DNA of 64,000 bases from Rhizophagus irregularis (GCF_026210795.1 NC_089429.1:4278001-4342000); one strand, 5' to 3'; positions 11,195 to 24,310 are shown, numbered from the stretch's first letter. Translations and numbers: made by a program. Notes: a model not told the origin generated them from the letters alone.

Positions 11195-11590
11195 TAGTAT
11201 TTCAGACATGAGATTAACTAATTTATCTGAAGGACGCTAAAACATAGTATTACAATATGTTTGGGTGTCATAGTTAGATGACAATATTCCGATTAAAAGT
11301 TGACAAGAGAAAAATCCTGTTCACAGATGGGAAAGAAATGAGAATAAAATTCTTACATGTAAATTCTTAGTCATGATGTATATTATATAGGCTTACTGTA
11401 ATATTTTTGTTTTTTATATTTTTACATATTCAGACAAGTTTGATCTAAATAAAATATTGTGTTCTTCGAGCTGATGAACTATATACTTTTTCTGTTTCAG
11501 AAACGAATTTGAACAAAAATTAAAAATATCATATAACTTTATTAAGTAATATAGAAACAAAAGACAAGCTGAGATACAACTAATCCTATG
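11195..11590. other. AT-rich intergenic, no supported gene
   Basis: Nothing recognised on either strand. Confidence 0.45.
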
Positions 11591-11809
11591 CTAATTAAAT
11601 ACACCAGTTATTTTTAACACGAAATTACTGAATACTATATTTAACAGTTCTTTGATGAATAAACTATCCATGGCTCTCTCATTTTCTTTTTCATCCACAT
11701 TGTCTACGGATTTTTCCTTTAGAGCCTTACTCAATTCAATAACATTTAAGACAGTTTGATTTATGTTGTCTAACCGAGAATAACAACCTTTGGTATCAAC
11801 TAGCCGCAA
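11591..11809 (-). pseudogene. Fragment resembling the coiled-coil family C-terminus
   Basis: A 72-codon frame with NVDEKENERAMDSLFIKELL, which resembles the EEKDMDSFLLEAHKK segment of the gene at 1859-2437. No coiled-coil N-terminus lies upstream. Probably a detached remnant of that family. Confidence 0.4.
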
Positions 11810-11814
11810 TTTGT

Positions 11815-12375
11815 AATAAATATTAATATATACAATTTAAGCTGATATAACGTCTGAGATATATAATAAATCTCACTCTACCTTTAAACTGATCACTTTC
11901 CGCAAATAATTTTTTTTCCTACCGCCTTTTATGATACTGATTGTTAAACGAAACCTCGTTCAGTCTTTTGGTGAAAAATCGACTTATACCGATTGTTATA
12001 CGAAAAATGGTTACTTGAGATCGTTCAGTAAAATTTTGCTGATTGGTCATATAAATCGACACATTTTTGCCAAATGGAAAAAATCAAAAAAATATGTTCT
12101 TTTTTAATTCGAATTTATACTTGTTTACATTGTTTATATTCAGTGCATAATCATTAACGAAAAATTTTAATTGTAAAAATGAATTTCAACTCGTCTTTCG
12201 TCAAGAAATTATAATAAAAATACTACAAAAGAATCTTTATTTGAAAATTTCGTAAAAATTTCGTAAAAATGAAATTTCGTCTAATAAACGTGTCTCTCGA
12301 CAAGTAATTATGAAATTTTTTTTTTTTTAAAAAAAATAATAATAATTCGGCCGATTTTTACTAAAAACACTTAAT
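11815..12375. other. Subterminal AT-rich region of transposon copy A
   Basis: No gene. Short repeats such as ACCGATTGTTATACGAAAAA/ACTGATTGTTAAACGAAA near 11935 and 11990 suggest a subterminal transposon region, but no CAC-GG terminus could be identified here. Confidence 0.35.
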
Positions 12376-12377
12376 TA

Positions 12378-15300
12378 TTAACGAATTTGGAGTTTGCGAT
12401 TAATTGGATTAATCGCCAAATATTCAATAGCATTACTCTGAGTAGAAATTCGATATTTTGATAGTATAAATCGACAAAGGATATTATGTACAGGAATAAT
12501 ACAATCGTGGCTTTCATCATAAAATTTAGATTTCTACAACTCGATGTTACAGCTCTCGTCTTCATCATCAATATGAAAATAATATCGACTTTCACTCGTA
12601 CTAGCTGGTCGATACCAACGAATATATGCTAAATTATGTTCCATTTGTCCATTTGGCACGTCAACTGTATGTTTGAAGAAGTATTGAATTTGTCCAGGAT
12701 AACTGTCGACTTCCCCATCACTAGTTATAAATTTGGCTAGGACATACGAGCTTTTTGTATGTCGAACTGACATTGCGGAGCCAAATACTTTGGAACCAAT
12801 TCGGCATCTTCCAAATTGATTTATCTTTACTCGAATTGTTATAGAATCTTGGATAATTTCATCTGCTGATTTGCAAACTTGTACATTTCGATATAAGAAG
12901 CATTATAAAAAGCAACCATCAGTTCGAGCATTGATTCGGTCATTATTGCTTCGGAACTAGGCTTCAGCATTTCTCCAGGAAATGGCTCGCATCTAGTAAT
13001 AGTCGATTCCTATATGTTTTTAGCATTTAGCCAAAACCACTCTAGTTCATCTGAAGAAAATTGGTCCGCAGCCGATATTGAACCAGTTGTGGGTCGATCT
13101 TCAAGCAATTCTAAACCTTTCGTTTGAATGTCAGAACTAATGATATCTCCAATTCAATTATCATTCATTATTCGACGCATTATTTCCAGTTCAATTTGTC
13201 TATTACTTGTTGGCAATGAGCCTTAAAAATTATTAAAAATAAGACTAACAATGTAAACATCTGAATAAAGTAAAAAAAGTAAAAAAAAAGAATATCTTAC
13301 CGAGTATTCCATTCATACGCTCAAATGAAAAACACCAAAATGCATATAATGGACCAAAATCATTCGAACATACAATCGCACAAATGGAGCGAAAGGTAAA
13401 GATTAGGCATAATTTTTACTCTTCCATAGTGTACTTCAATAAGCTTAATTATTTTAATTAGCCTCTCATGAGCTTCTTCCATTAATTCAATTTCTAAAAT
13501 TCGGCTTACTAAAATAAAACAAACTCTAACGAAATGTGTCAAGATTTTTCGATCTTTTGACGGTAAATGTTCCCACAATGAGGTAGTTGCATAGATCATA
13601 AAGAAAATTCACCACTGATCGGCTGTATAGTTTGAAAACCCTTCTCCGCGCTCAATATTTCCGGAAATTCGTCCTAAATCAGCCGGTATTTTGAATTGAT
13701 TCATTTTTTCTTGAATCTTCTTTAGATCGTTCGGGGTTAAAACACCCTCGTTGATCCAAATCCTCTTCATTATCCACCTCGCAATTCCTAAAAATAAGCA
13801 GTGCATTGGATCTACAATAATAAAATGAATTGGGTCAAAGTACGGCAATCGAAGTAACTCCGACCACCTAACCCCTTTTTCACTAACGAAATTCTTTCTT
13901 GAATTGGTGGAATTGCAACTTCGCCATGCAAGAGCATTTCGACGATGTTCGGTCGAATCGCAAGTAATGAACCAATTTTCCATATCCTCCATACCTGCAA
14001 AATTATGTTGGTGGTCTTCATAATTTGCTCGTTTCATACACCGATGGCAAGAAACCAAAGCTGAAATATGCCCGCATATTTTCTGAGCAGTAGGGATATC
14101 GCACGAAATTAGTACTAAAGCTGCACGAATATTTTTCCCGTTTTGGCACTCAAATGTTCGATTTAAAGTTATTTCACTCCATAGTAACTCTAATTCATTG
14201 ACAATAGGCGCAATATAATGATTAATCTTGTGCAAGCTTACTTCGTTCGGTTCTGGTAGTAGACCGAGAACCAGCAAATTTTCGCACTTGAACCGAATAT
14301 CACGGGGTAAATTACAGATAGCCGCGTAAATTACCCCGATACTATAAAATGTACTATCGTAGGACTGGAACCAATCAAGGTTTATCATTGGTCCTAGATG
14401 TGAATCGGCTACTTCTGGTCAGAAAAATTTGGCTGAATTTTCATCGTCAGTTTCTCTGAATGTTTTCCAGATTTGACCGTCATATATATCGGTCAGTATG
14501 TTATCGAATTGTCGATGATTTAACCAATGTCGAAGTAACCGTTCAAAGTGAGGCCGACGATATAGAGCTTCCAATTGTTGATGAATCAGTACAAATGGAT
14601 ATATTAATTCTGGCTTTTTAACCTCTCTCTCAGCCAAGACCGTTTGACATGATTTCGTCCTTCAAGACGCAGAATTTGGAAATTCAATGTGACTGCATCT
14701 TATGATACCGATACTGTCATTTTTTTGAATTTCGTCCATGTCTGTCTTATTATATAATTTATGACATTTCAAACATGGCACGAAACTATGGAAACGATCT
14801 TTCAGGCCAAGTTGAATTCTTGCCAGATATAGAGAGTCAGGAAAGCTATCGTAAATGTCTCCACCGATTTCTTTTAACACTATTTTCATGAATTTTAGTT
14901 GAGATTCGGTCACTGTTTCAGGGAGATTGAACTTTTTTCGAAAGGTCATTATCCACAATAAAATCCATGAAAATTTATCATCTATTGTCATTTTTTCTTC
15001 CTCTTGATATGACTTAAAATCTGGCGGTGAATAATTTTCAAAAGTATCGGCAAAAGTTCCATCATCTGACTCATTGCCATCAGAAGAAGAAGTATCAGTA
15101 TGTTGTTCATAATCAGAATTGCTCAAATCTTCTGTTCCTGAATATTTGAGCATAATTTGTGGGTGATTTGCGTAGCTTCTTGTATGGCTTCGAGGTAAAA
15201 AAATATATTCATTTTCGTTGTATTCTGGAATTGTCGAATTATCTTTTTCATTTAATGGAATTGTTATCAAATCTTCTTTAAAAGGAGTTATTACCGAAAT

Positions 15301-15610
15301 TTCTTCATTTAATGGAGATATCAAAATATCTTCAATCTTCATTTATCAGATTTTCTTCTAACAAAGTTATTGTCGAATCCTCTTCTTGATTAATTAGTAA
15401 CAATGAAGCTAAACCACTATTAAGATTCGAGTCAGTTGTGTTTTCCGCCGCTTCGTGAAGCATTTTGGTTCATGTTACAACCAGTTTTCCATTACATTTG
15501 TCACAATAACAAGGGACTTTGGTTCTTTTTTTGCTAAACCTTCTAGAAGATAGTCGGTTTGCTATCCTTTCCGAACTCATAATTTGATTAATCGATCTTC
15601 TTCTCATCAT
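12378..15610 (-). pseudogene. KDZ/CACTA-like transposase, copy A
   Basis: DDE transposase of the CACTA/CMC-KDZ group (Plavaka-like), which would cut and paste its element. ATG at 15610, then a Cys cluster (CYCDKCNG), an acidic disordered region (SNSDYEQHTDTSSSDGNESD), the second Cys cluster (CLKCHKLY) and the core: INLDWFQSYDSTFY (Asp), CNLPRDIRFKCENLL, LISCDIPTAQKICGH (Asp) with SCHRCMK, and VDPMHCLFLGIARW. A 79-nt intron (13222-13300) falls at MNGILG, as in copies B and C. Defects include TGA after GKLVVT (15489 region), stops and shifts near 15320, 14640 and 14390, and CNIEL followed by TAG at 12534 where copy B has Trp. It lies head-to-head with the gene at 16669-18824. Inactive. Confidence 0.85.
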
Positions 15611-15716
15611 GTTTTATAAAATTTGATAAAGAATCGGTTATAATTAATATGTATTTTAAAATTTAACGAAATTTTGACAAATAAAGTCAATTTTTCTCTT
15701 GAAAATTAAAATTTTA

Positions 15717-16350
15717 TGAAATTTTTTTTTAATTTGAAAATTTCGGTTAAAATTGATCTGTTAGCAATTGATTTAATAAAAGTTTAATTTCGAGATTTTG
15801 ATTTAGTTGATTTAATTAAATTTTCAATCATGAGAAATTTTTTTAATTTGAAAATTTCGGTTAAAATTGATCCGTTAGTAATTGATTTAATAAAAGTTTA
15901 ATTTCGAGATTTTGATTTAGTCGATTTAATTAAATTTTCAATCATGAGAAATTTTTTTAATTTGAAAATTTCGGTTAAAATTGATCCGTTAGCAATTGAT
16001 TTAATAAAAATTTAATTTCGAGATTTTGATTTAGTCGATTTAATTAAATTTTCAATCATGAGAAATTTTTTTAATTTGAAAATTTCGGTTAAAATTGATC
16101 CGTTAGTAATTGATTTAATAAAAGTTTAATTTCGAGATTTTGATTTAGTCGATTTAATTAAATTTTCAATCATGAGAAATTTTTTTAATTTGAAAATTTC
16201 GGTTAAAATTGATCTATTAGCAATTGATTTAATAAAAGTCTAATTTTGAGATTTTGATTTAGTCAATTTAATTAAATTTTCAATCATGAGAAATTTTTTT
16301 AATTAATTTGAATATTTCGGTTAAATTGATCCTTTAGTAATTGATTTAAT
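15717..16350. repeat. 114-bp tandem repeat between divergent transposon genes
   Basis: About 5.5 copies with an exact 114-bp spacing of CATGAGAAATT (15831, 15945, 16059, 16173, 16287). Each unit holds AATTTCGGTTAAAATTGATC and GATTTAGTCGATTTAATTAA. It occupies the shared 5' region of the two genes of element A, so it may carry the bidirectional promoter or transposase binding sites. Element C has a 56-bp repeat in the same place. Confidence 0.85.
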
Positions 16351-16668
16351 AAAAGTCTAATTTCAATTAGACTTTTTTTAACAATTAATTAACTTATAAA
16401 TCAAATTTTGGTTTTATTTTTATCAAATAAACTTTTTACCAGGAAAGCTTATTTTGAATTTATAAAGCTCCATCAATCGAATTTTTTTCGCAAAAATAAT
16501 TTTATTTTTTCGATAAACAATTCTCGTAATTTTTATAAAATCTGCAATACATTTTTATATTGATCAACTTTTATATAAATCGAACAATATTTTTCGTCAT
16601 TTTGAAAGAAAGTTCTACTTTATTTACTAATTTTACTATTCTTCTATTTATTAAAATCTCTATAAAGA

Positions 16669-18824
16669 ATGAAACGATCTGAAAAAAAAAGTGTTGAAAA
16701 AAGTCGTCAAGAGTCTCACAAACAAACTTCTTCACAGGAATTTGTAAGTTCTGATTCTCCCAAACAAACGTCGATATCGAAACAACAATCCGCAGCTTCC
16801 AGTTCCAGTTCTGCCAAAACTCAAAAATAAGCGTCGAAACAAGAATCTGCAGCTTCCGGTTCCGGTTCTGCCAAAACTCAAAAATAAGCGTCAAAACAGG
16901 ATTCTGCAGCTTCCGGTTCCAGTTCTAACAAAACTCAAAAACAAGCGTCGAAACAGGATTCCGCAGCTTCCAGTTCCAGTTCTACCAAAACTCAAAAACA
17001 AGCATCGAAACAGGATTCCGCAGCTTCCGATTCTGGTTCTATCAAAACTCAAAAACAAACGTTGATACCAGAAGCTTCGGAAGATAATGGGCCATTTCGC
17101 TTAGTGGAACCATCCAGCTTGTATTCGCAACAAAGCAGGATGGTACCACCAACTCGTAATATAACCATACATGGGGAATTAACGCCCATTACACGCACAG
17201 CCGAACCATATAGGAGCAATGTACATAGGGAATTAACGCCCATTACACACACTACTGAACCGTATAGGAGCAATGTACGCACCGCCGAACCATATAGGAG
17301 AGAATCAACGCCAATTATATGTGAACCTTATAGTAGTAATTGGACTAGAGATGTAAATGGTGAGCTACAATTGACTTTGTATTCATTTTAGAGTTCTGGT
17401 CGACTTTAACGTTTTTTAGAAACGTATGATCTTTGAGAAGAAAATGCCTACTTACGGGGAAGAATCGATGAATTAAATCGGCAACTCGATAATGCAAATG
17501 GCGAGTTGTGTGACCTACGGCTAGACGTTGGCCAATTACAATCGTATAACAATATACTTAGTCAGGAAAATGACAGCTTGCGTTACCGACATTCATCTGA
17601 CCTTCAAGATATCGAATTTGAAGAGGATTAGCGACCAACAAAGCGTAGGAAAGGAAAAAATACAGTGCGCGATTCTTGGAGATGAAATGGAAGTAGATGA
17701 AGAAGAAGCTAGGGTTCGTTCAAAAATCCTCTTTCGATGTATGCTTTTAACGCTCGCTAAACCGATATTTTGTTCAATTTAGGCTGAGATGAAGACGATT
17801 CTAAAAACTTTTCTAATTGAACTAGAATTAATATACGATGAAAAGTTTAGCAGTGAGTCGAATGATGAAATTCTTCGACAGATTATACCTTGATTAATTG
17901 AAGCGATGAAGCCTAGGTATACTCCACGATACAGGCAAGTTAAGTCTTGGCTTGCCGTTTTACATAAACATCGCAGAGTGCGTTTGTTATATAAACAACG
18001 TGGCACTTTAGACAAAGATAATTGTCGTCTACATCGAAACAATCGGTTAAATGAGGTAAATAATTTCTTTATTATTTCAAAAAAAAAAAATCTCATCATT
18101 CGTCAAAACTTTAAATATAGAAAAAAGCATGGCGAGTTAAAGGCGCAAAATCGCTTTTCGACAAAAATGACGAAAAACTGGAGAATTATGATCAAAAAGA
18201 ACTTTTGAATGTTTTAAGCGACAACCGATATTACTCTCCAGAGTATTTTGAATCGGATGAGGAGCAACTAGACAGTAAAAAACATATCAATGTTTATAAT
18301 CCGTCTTGGAAATCTGAAGAGGTTCAATAACTTATTTGTCGTATTTTTATTTTTTATTTTTTATTTGTTTTATTTTTTTCGTAATAGGATTGATTTTTTT
18401 TCTAATAATAGTTAATAGATTTATTACGAAATATCTTGGACCAACATGCTTTCTCTCTTCAATCTGCACAACTGATACGAACGCGAAATTATGATGATGA
18501 GATATATAATATCATTTCTCGTCATTCACGAGGTGCTCCAAATTGGACCTACGTGAAGCAAAATATGCCAGCCGATACTGACTTTTTGAGCCGGAAATGC
18601 TGATTCAAACGATAGATAATCTTATAATGGTGGAAGATGCGGAAGTGTTAGCGGAAATAGACGAAATAGAGGTAATAGAAGATTCGGAACTAACGGGAAT
18701 GAAAGAATTGGAACCAATGAAAGAATCGGAACCAATGGAAGTAAATGAATCGGAACCAATTGGAGTGGAAGAATTGCTGGAAACGGAAGATGAAACAGAC
18801 AAATGGTATAAATTTGTACTTTAA
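16669..18824 (+). pseudogene. Second gene of KDZ element A, degraded
   Basis: Divergent partner of transposase A. ATG at 16669, then Ser/Lys-rich N-terminus with five 19-residue repeats (ASKQDSAASGSSSNKTQKQ) interrupted by two CAA-to-TAA stops. It continues through a Pro/Thr stretch (ELTPITRTAEPYRSN repeated), a leucine-zipper-like coiled coil (17460-17630, RGRIDELNRQLDNANGEL), a basic segment (KPRYTPRYRQVKSWL), DNRYYSPEYFESDEE, an exon with NILDQHAFSLQSAQL and an acidic tail (ELEPMKESEPMEVNESEP). Several short introns are implied (17391-17420, 18056-18118, 18329-18420). The DNRY-SPE block recurs in the second gene of element C, supporting homology. A role as accessory DNA-binding protein, as in other CACTA elements, is inference. 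Confidence 0.6.
16773..17057 (+). repeat. 57-bp coding minisatellite x5
   Basis: Five head-to-tail copies of a 57-bp unit starting GCGTCGAAACAGGATTC and ending AAAACTCAAAAACAA. It encodes 19 Ser/Ala/Lys/Gln-rich residues per unit. Two copies end in TAA instead of CAA. Confidence 0.85.
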
Positions 18825-18949
18825 TTTTTGTTTTGAGTTTTTGTTATACTAACTTTTTTTCGAATTTTAGATTGATTCGTCAGTTTTTTTTTGGATTTTT
18901 TTTTTTGAAAATTATGGGTTTTTTTGTGGAATTGTGGATTGGATTTTTT

Positions 18950-19185
18950 TATTATTTTCGTATTATTTTCGTAGGAAATTTTTATTATTTTAGTATTATT
19001 TTCGTATTATTTTCGTAGGAAATTTTTATTATTTTTGTATTATTTTTGTATTATTGTTGTAGGAAATTTTTATTATTTTAGTATTATTTTTGTATTATTG
19101 TTGTAGGAAATTTTTATCATTTTAGTATTATTTTCGTATTATTTTCGTAAGAAATTTTTACTATTTTTGTAGGAAATTTTTGCGA
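18950..19185 (+). repeat. TTCGTAGGAAATTTTTATTATTTT tandem repeat
   Basis: About five degenerate copies of a 45-60-bp unit built on GTAGGAAATTTTTATTATTT and GTATTATTTTCGTATTATT. It is 3' of the second gene of element A. Confidence 0.7.
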
Positions 19186-19379
19186 TTTAATTAAAATAAT
19201 TGGTAAATCAATCGAAATAAAATCGCTATTTTAAAACTTAAATTTGCTAAATTTTGTCAAAATTATTATGGTCGATTTTATTTATTTTTGCAAATCGGCA
19301 ATTTAAATCAATATCGATTTTTAGACGAATAGTCAATTGTTTATGACGAATTTCATTTGCATAGCAGGTTCGAATTTTA

Positions 19380-19576
19380 TTGATATGTACAGCTGATTTT
19401 TTTAACTAATTCCGAAACTTTGCCAATTTCTAATTGCGAGTGGCAGGCGTTACAGTGCAAATCGCCTATAAAATTAGTTGCCGATTTTTTTGGTACTGAT
19501 CGGCTAAGGTCAGACCAAATTTCGTCCAACATTTGGCAACTTAAAATTTTGCCGAAATGGACTATTCTGACCAGTG
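19380..19576 (+). mobile_element. KDZ-type right terminus (GGACTATTCTGACCAGTG)
   Basis: This segment ends with GGACTATTCTGACCAGTG at about 19576 and contains GCGAGTGGCAG. Both match the terminal segments at 25500-25709 and, inverted, 30923-31120. The reverse complement, CACTGGTCAGAATAGTCC, is a typical CACTA-like end. It is probably the right end of element A; the left end was not found. Confidence 0.6.
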
Positions 19577-19695
19577 ATGATAAAGTGATTATCTTGTAAA
19601 TAAAAGTTATTTTAAAATAAAATAAGCTTTTTATTTTAAAAATAAGCTTTTTATTGTAAAATAAGCTTAAATCATATTGCAATTTTTAAAAGTAT

Positions 19696-20095
19696 ATTAT
19701 TGCTGTTTTCTAATTACTGTGATCTAGCATTTTTTAATAAAAAAAAAATTTTTTGAGAAAACATGTGAAAATAAAAATTTTATTGCATTTTTAAATAAAG
19801 GAGATATGATTATAAGTTAAAAATTATAATTTTAAGAAAAAATTTTCAATCTTTAAATAAGTTTGCTTATAAATAACTTTTTTAAAAACGATTTATTACA
19901 CAAAATTTAAAAAGTTACTTATAAGTAAACTTATTTAAAAATTGAAAATTTTTTCTTAAAATTATAATTTTTAGCTTATAATCATACCTTCTTTATTTGA
20001 AAATGCAATAAAATTTTTATTTTCACATGTTTTCTCAAAATTTTTTTTTTTTATTAAATAATGCTAGATCACAGTAATTAGAAAACAGCAATAAT
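19696..20095. mobile_element. 400-bp fold-back element
   Basis: Two arms of about 190 bp, nearly perfect inverted repeats, around a spacer of about 30 bp near 19890. Outer words are TTGCTGTTTTCTAATTACTG and its complement. Interior marks are GAGAAAACATGTGAAAATAA and its complement. No ORF. The transcript would form a long hairpin. It lies exactly between transposon A and transposase B. Confidence 0.8.
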
Positions 20096-20310
20096 TAGAA
20101 AATTCGCAAATTTATTATATAAAATTGCCAAATTTGCAAAAAAAAATATTAAATCATAAAAAATTATTGAAATAATCATAGAAGCCAGGATTACATTAAT
20201 TATACATACAAATTATACAAATTTTGTGTTATTCCAAATTTTATAAAAATCGGCCTTTTTACAAATTTGGATTTTGCCAAACTTATTAAACTTATTCAAA
20301 CACTAAACAA

Positions 20311-23300
20311 ATGAGCAGAAAAAAGTTAGTCTCTAGTATACTTGACGATCTTGATGACGAAGAATCACCTTCAAATCAGCCATCTTCTACTCGTAGAAAT
20401 AGATCAATTTCTAGTATAATAAACGAAGAAATAATATCTTCTGCTAGATTAACAAGTAATAAAAGAAAACTAGTAGTTTGTAATTGTCCTGATTGTGATG
20501 GCGACTTGGTGGATTCTCGCACAAAAGAAATTCACGATTTCAGACTTCAAGAATACCAAGATTCACAAGGTACAATTTCGTCTCAAGTTCGTCAACTTGA
20601 AATAGGTGAAACATCAACACCCGCTTCAGCTGGACGAATGATTGATGAATCTATTAGACTAGAATCTGAAGAATCAGATAACAGTAATCAAGATGATGTT
20701 GATGATGAATATCAAAATATTGAATTTAACTTCTTACCTCGACAACATGCAAGAAAGTATACAAATCGTCCAGAAATTTCAGAAGATCCAGAAGATTTAT
20801 CATCATCCGAATATACTACAGAGGAAGATATCTACAGTGATACATTGTCTATAGGTGGTGAATCAGATAATGATCCAATTTCTGGAATTTCTGAAATTTT
20901 TGAAGATTATTCACCGCCTAGTTATGAACCATTTCAAAACCCACCATATTCAGAATCGAATTATGATCGATTTTTATGGATGTTACTTTGGATAATGAAC
21001 TTTCGAACAAGATTTAATATTGCAGAGACAGCTACTGAGACTCTAATAAAATTTATGAAATTGGCCCTGTGCGAGTTCAGTAGTGATGATTTTAATGATT
21101 TCCCAGATTCGCTTTACTTAACAAGAAAGAAGCTTGGATTAAACGACCAATTTCATAGTTTTGTATCTTGTCCGAAATGTTACAAATTGTATAAAAAAGA
21201 GGAAGTGGTAGATTTCAAATAAGAGGACAATCCTGCTATAATGAAATGTTAACACATAGAATTTCCCAATTCTTCAGTTCATAGATCACGTCTTTGCAAT
21301 ATGGCATTGTCTAAAAAAATTAGCGTATCGACAAATCGAACAATAATACAACCTAATTTAATGTATCCGTTTGCTAGAATCAATCAACAACTTGCCACTA
21401 TGTTTTGTTGGCCTGGGTTTGAAAATTCTTTCCGACATTGAGCTAATCGGTCGAATTTTGATAATATTTTGACCGATATATATGATGGGCAAGTGTGAAA
21501 GAATTTTAAAGAATCGGACAATGAAGATTCGCCAAATTTTTTTAGAAGCGAAGTGGCCGATTCTTATCTTGACTTGATGCTGAATCTTAATTGGTTTCAG
21601 CCATATGATAGTACCATTTATAGTATCGGTGTCATATACGCCGCTATATGCAATTTGCCACGCGATATCTGATTTAGACGTGAAAATTTATTGACTCTCG
21701 GCATTTTACCTGGGCCAAAGGAGGTCAGCCTATATAAAGTGAACCACTATTTAGCACCAATAGTTAACAAATTGGAAATACTCTGGGCTGAGTTAACACT
21801 AAATCGTACTTATGAATGCGAAAATGGAAAGAGAGTTCGTGGTGCTTTAATCTTAGTATCATGTGACATTCCCGCCACAAGAAAAATTTGCGGTCATGTT
21901 TCTGCCTTAGTTTCATGTCACAGGTGTAAGAAAAAAGCTAATTATGAAAATGGGCAGCATAATTTTGCCAGAAAGGATGATGTAAACTATTCTGCTCGAG
22001 ATTCGAATGAGCACCGGCAAAACGCATTAGGTTGGCGAAGATGCAACTCAGATGCTACTAGAAAGCACTTCGTCAAAGAAACTGGCGTTAGATGGTCCAA
22101 ATTGTTGTGTCTATCATATTTTGACCCTATTAGATTTATTACAGTCGATCCAATGCATTGCTTATTTCTGGGTATTACGAAGTGGATAGTAAAACGAATT
22201 TGAATCGATGGGGGTATTTTGACACCAAATTCTTTGAACAAAATTCAGAAAAAGATGGATGAGTTTCAGATACTATCCGATTTGGGTCGAATTCCAGGAA
22301 AAATTCATAGTGGAGAGGGATTCACCAATTTTACGGCCGATCAGTGGCGAATATTCTTTACAATTTATTCAACTGTATCACTTTGGGAACACCTTTCAGA
22401 CGTAGATAGAAGAATCCTGAATCATTTTGTCAGGGTTTGTTCGATTTTGGTAAATCGGATTCTAGAATCTAATTTGGTGGATGAAGCCCATAGAAGTCTT
22501 ATCGAAATAGTCAAGCTCATTGAGAATCACCACGGCAGAGATAAGATCACACCGAATCTTCATCTTTCTCTGCATTTGCGTGATTGCTCATCTGATTATG
22601 GACCATTATATGCGTTCTGGTGTTTCTCTTTCGAACGTATGAACGGTATTTTAGGTAAATATCCGTTAACGATTTTTTAACGATTTTAACGATTTCAATA
22701 TTAGCTTATAATTTATTGATTTCGCACTTTTAGGTTCGTTACCAAACAGCAACAGGAAAATTGAGTCTGAACTTATGCGTCGATTAATGTTTGATAAACA
22801 AATCGAAAATATCATAAGTTCAGGTATCGAAGTAAAAGGTCTTGAATTGCTAAACAGTCAGCGTACTATCAGGTCCCATTCAGTTACTGATGAATTTTCG
22901 TCAGATGAGATGCATCGATTTTGGCTGAATTCACAAAATATTAAAGATTCACAGATTTCTGGCAAAGAAGGCTTCCCAGGTGAATTTCTTAAGCCGGTAT
23001 CTCATAATATACTACTTTCAAGTGAAATGTTAAATTTAATGGTCGAATATTACAATGTGACTTACGAATCATTTGGATTTCGGAGGCCTCTTGTAGAAGG
23101 TTTAGATAACGATATAATAATTAGGGTCAAAATTAACCAATTCGGAAGGTGTCGGATTGGTTCAGAAGTCTTTGGATCGTCATTATCGTTAAGACATGTA
23201 AAAAGTTCGTACGTCTTAGCGAAATTTATTACGGATGATGAAGATGTCGACACCTACCCAGGTCAAATTCAGTATTATTTTACTCACGTAGTAGACTTTC

Positions 23301-23566
23301 CGGATAATTCCGTCGAACATTTTCTAGCATACGTTCGTTGGTATAAACACGCAAATTCAACCAATATTCGATACTATTTCAGCAGTGATGAAATTTGTAA
23401 TGTTGAGTTGTGGAATACCGAATTTTATCCAATAAGTCGTGATTGTATAATACCTGTGCATCATATTTTAGGTAGATTTGTACCAGTAAGTTACCAAATC
23501 TCAAACCGGCAAAATGCAAGAGAGTATTTAGCCGTAAATCCAATTAGTAGAAAATACCAATTATAA
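20311..23566 (+). pseudogene. KDZ/CACTA-like transposase, copy B
   Basis: Closest relative of copy A. ATG at 20311, then the Cys pair CNCPDCDG, an acidic region, FEDYSPPSYEPF, CPKCYKLY and the catalytic core: LNLNWFQPYDSTIYS (the first expected Asp is Asn in this copy), LVSCDIPATRKICGH with SCHRCKK, VDPMHCLFLGITKW, FSFERMNGILG. A 79-nt intron (22655-22733) interrupts the Gly codon, and exon 2 runs to 23566 (NPISRKYQL). Six in-frame stops are visible: 21220, about 21250, and TGA near 21439, 21496, 21670 and 22201. Four of the positions are Trp or Arg in copy A. The frame is otherwise continuous, so decay is by point mutation. Confidence 0.87.
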
Positions 23567-23664
23567 ACTTATAAGTTTTAGACATAAATTTATAATAAAT
23601 TGAGTAATTGACTATAAATTTGGTGTTGATTTTTCCGAATTTCTGAATTTTAATGACAAATCAT

Positions 23665-24310
23665 GTTTTTCAAAAGTTAATTTTGATGACTTTTTTTGTA
23701 TCAATCAGCCGTCAATCAAATATAATGATTTTTTGCCAAATTTTTATCGAATTTTTATTGAATTTTTATTGAATTATCAATTTTCCATAAATCGGAAGTA
23801 CATATTTGAATATTGGGTAAATTTTAGGTTGATTTGTCATTTTGTCTGATTTTTTTTTTGATTTCAACCAGCATCAATCAGCCGTCAATCAAATATAATG
23901 ATTTTTTGCCGAATTTTTATCGAATTTTTATTGAATTTTTATTGAATTGTCAATTTTCCATAAATTGGAAGTACATATTTGAATATTGGGCAAATTTTAG
24001 GTTGATTTGTCATTTTGTCTGATTTTTTTTTTGATTTCAACCAGCATCAATCAGCCGTCAATCAAATATAATGATTTTTTTCTGGATTTTTATTGAATTT
24101 TTATTGAATTTTTATTGAATTGTCAATTTTCCATAAATTGGAAGTACATATTTGAATATTTGGCAAATTTTAGGTTGATTTGCCATTTGTCTGATTTTTT
24201 TTTGATTTCAACCAGCATCAATCAGCCGTCAATCAAATATAATGATTTTTTTCTGGATTTTCATTAAATTGTCCGATTGGCATCAATCAGATGTGCTGAT
24301 TTGTAATGTC
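23665..24310 (+). repeat. 173-bp tandem repeat 3' of transposase B
   Basis: About 3.6 copies with the marker GTCAATCAAATATAATGAT at 23711, 23884, 24057 and 24228. Units contain ACCAGCATCAATCAGCCGTC, runs of ATTTTTATTGA and TTGGAAGTACATATTTGAAT. Subterminal repeats like these often bind transposase. Confidence 0.85.

Noticed and set aside
19360-19385. GGTTCGAAT as a tRNA B box
   Set aside because: No A box, acceptor stem or cloverleaf could be drawn around it; lies within a transposon terminus.
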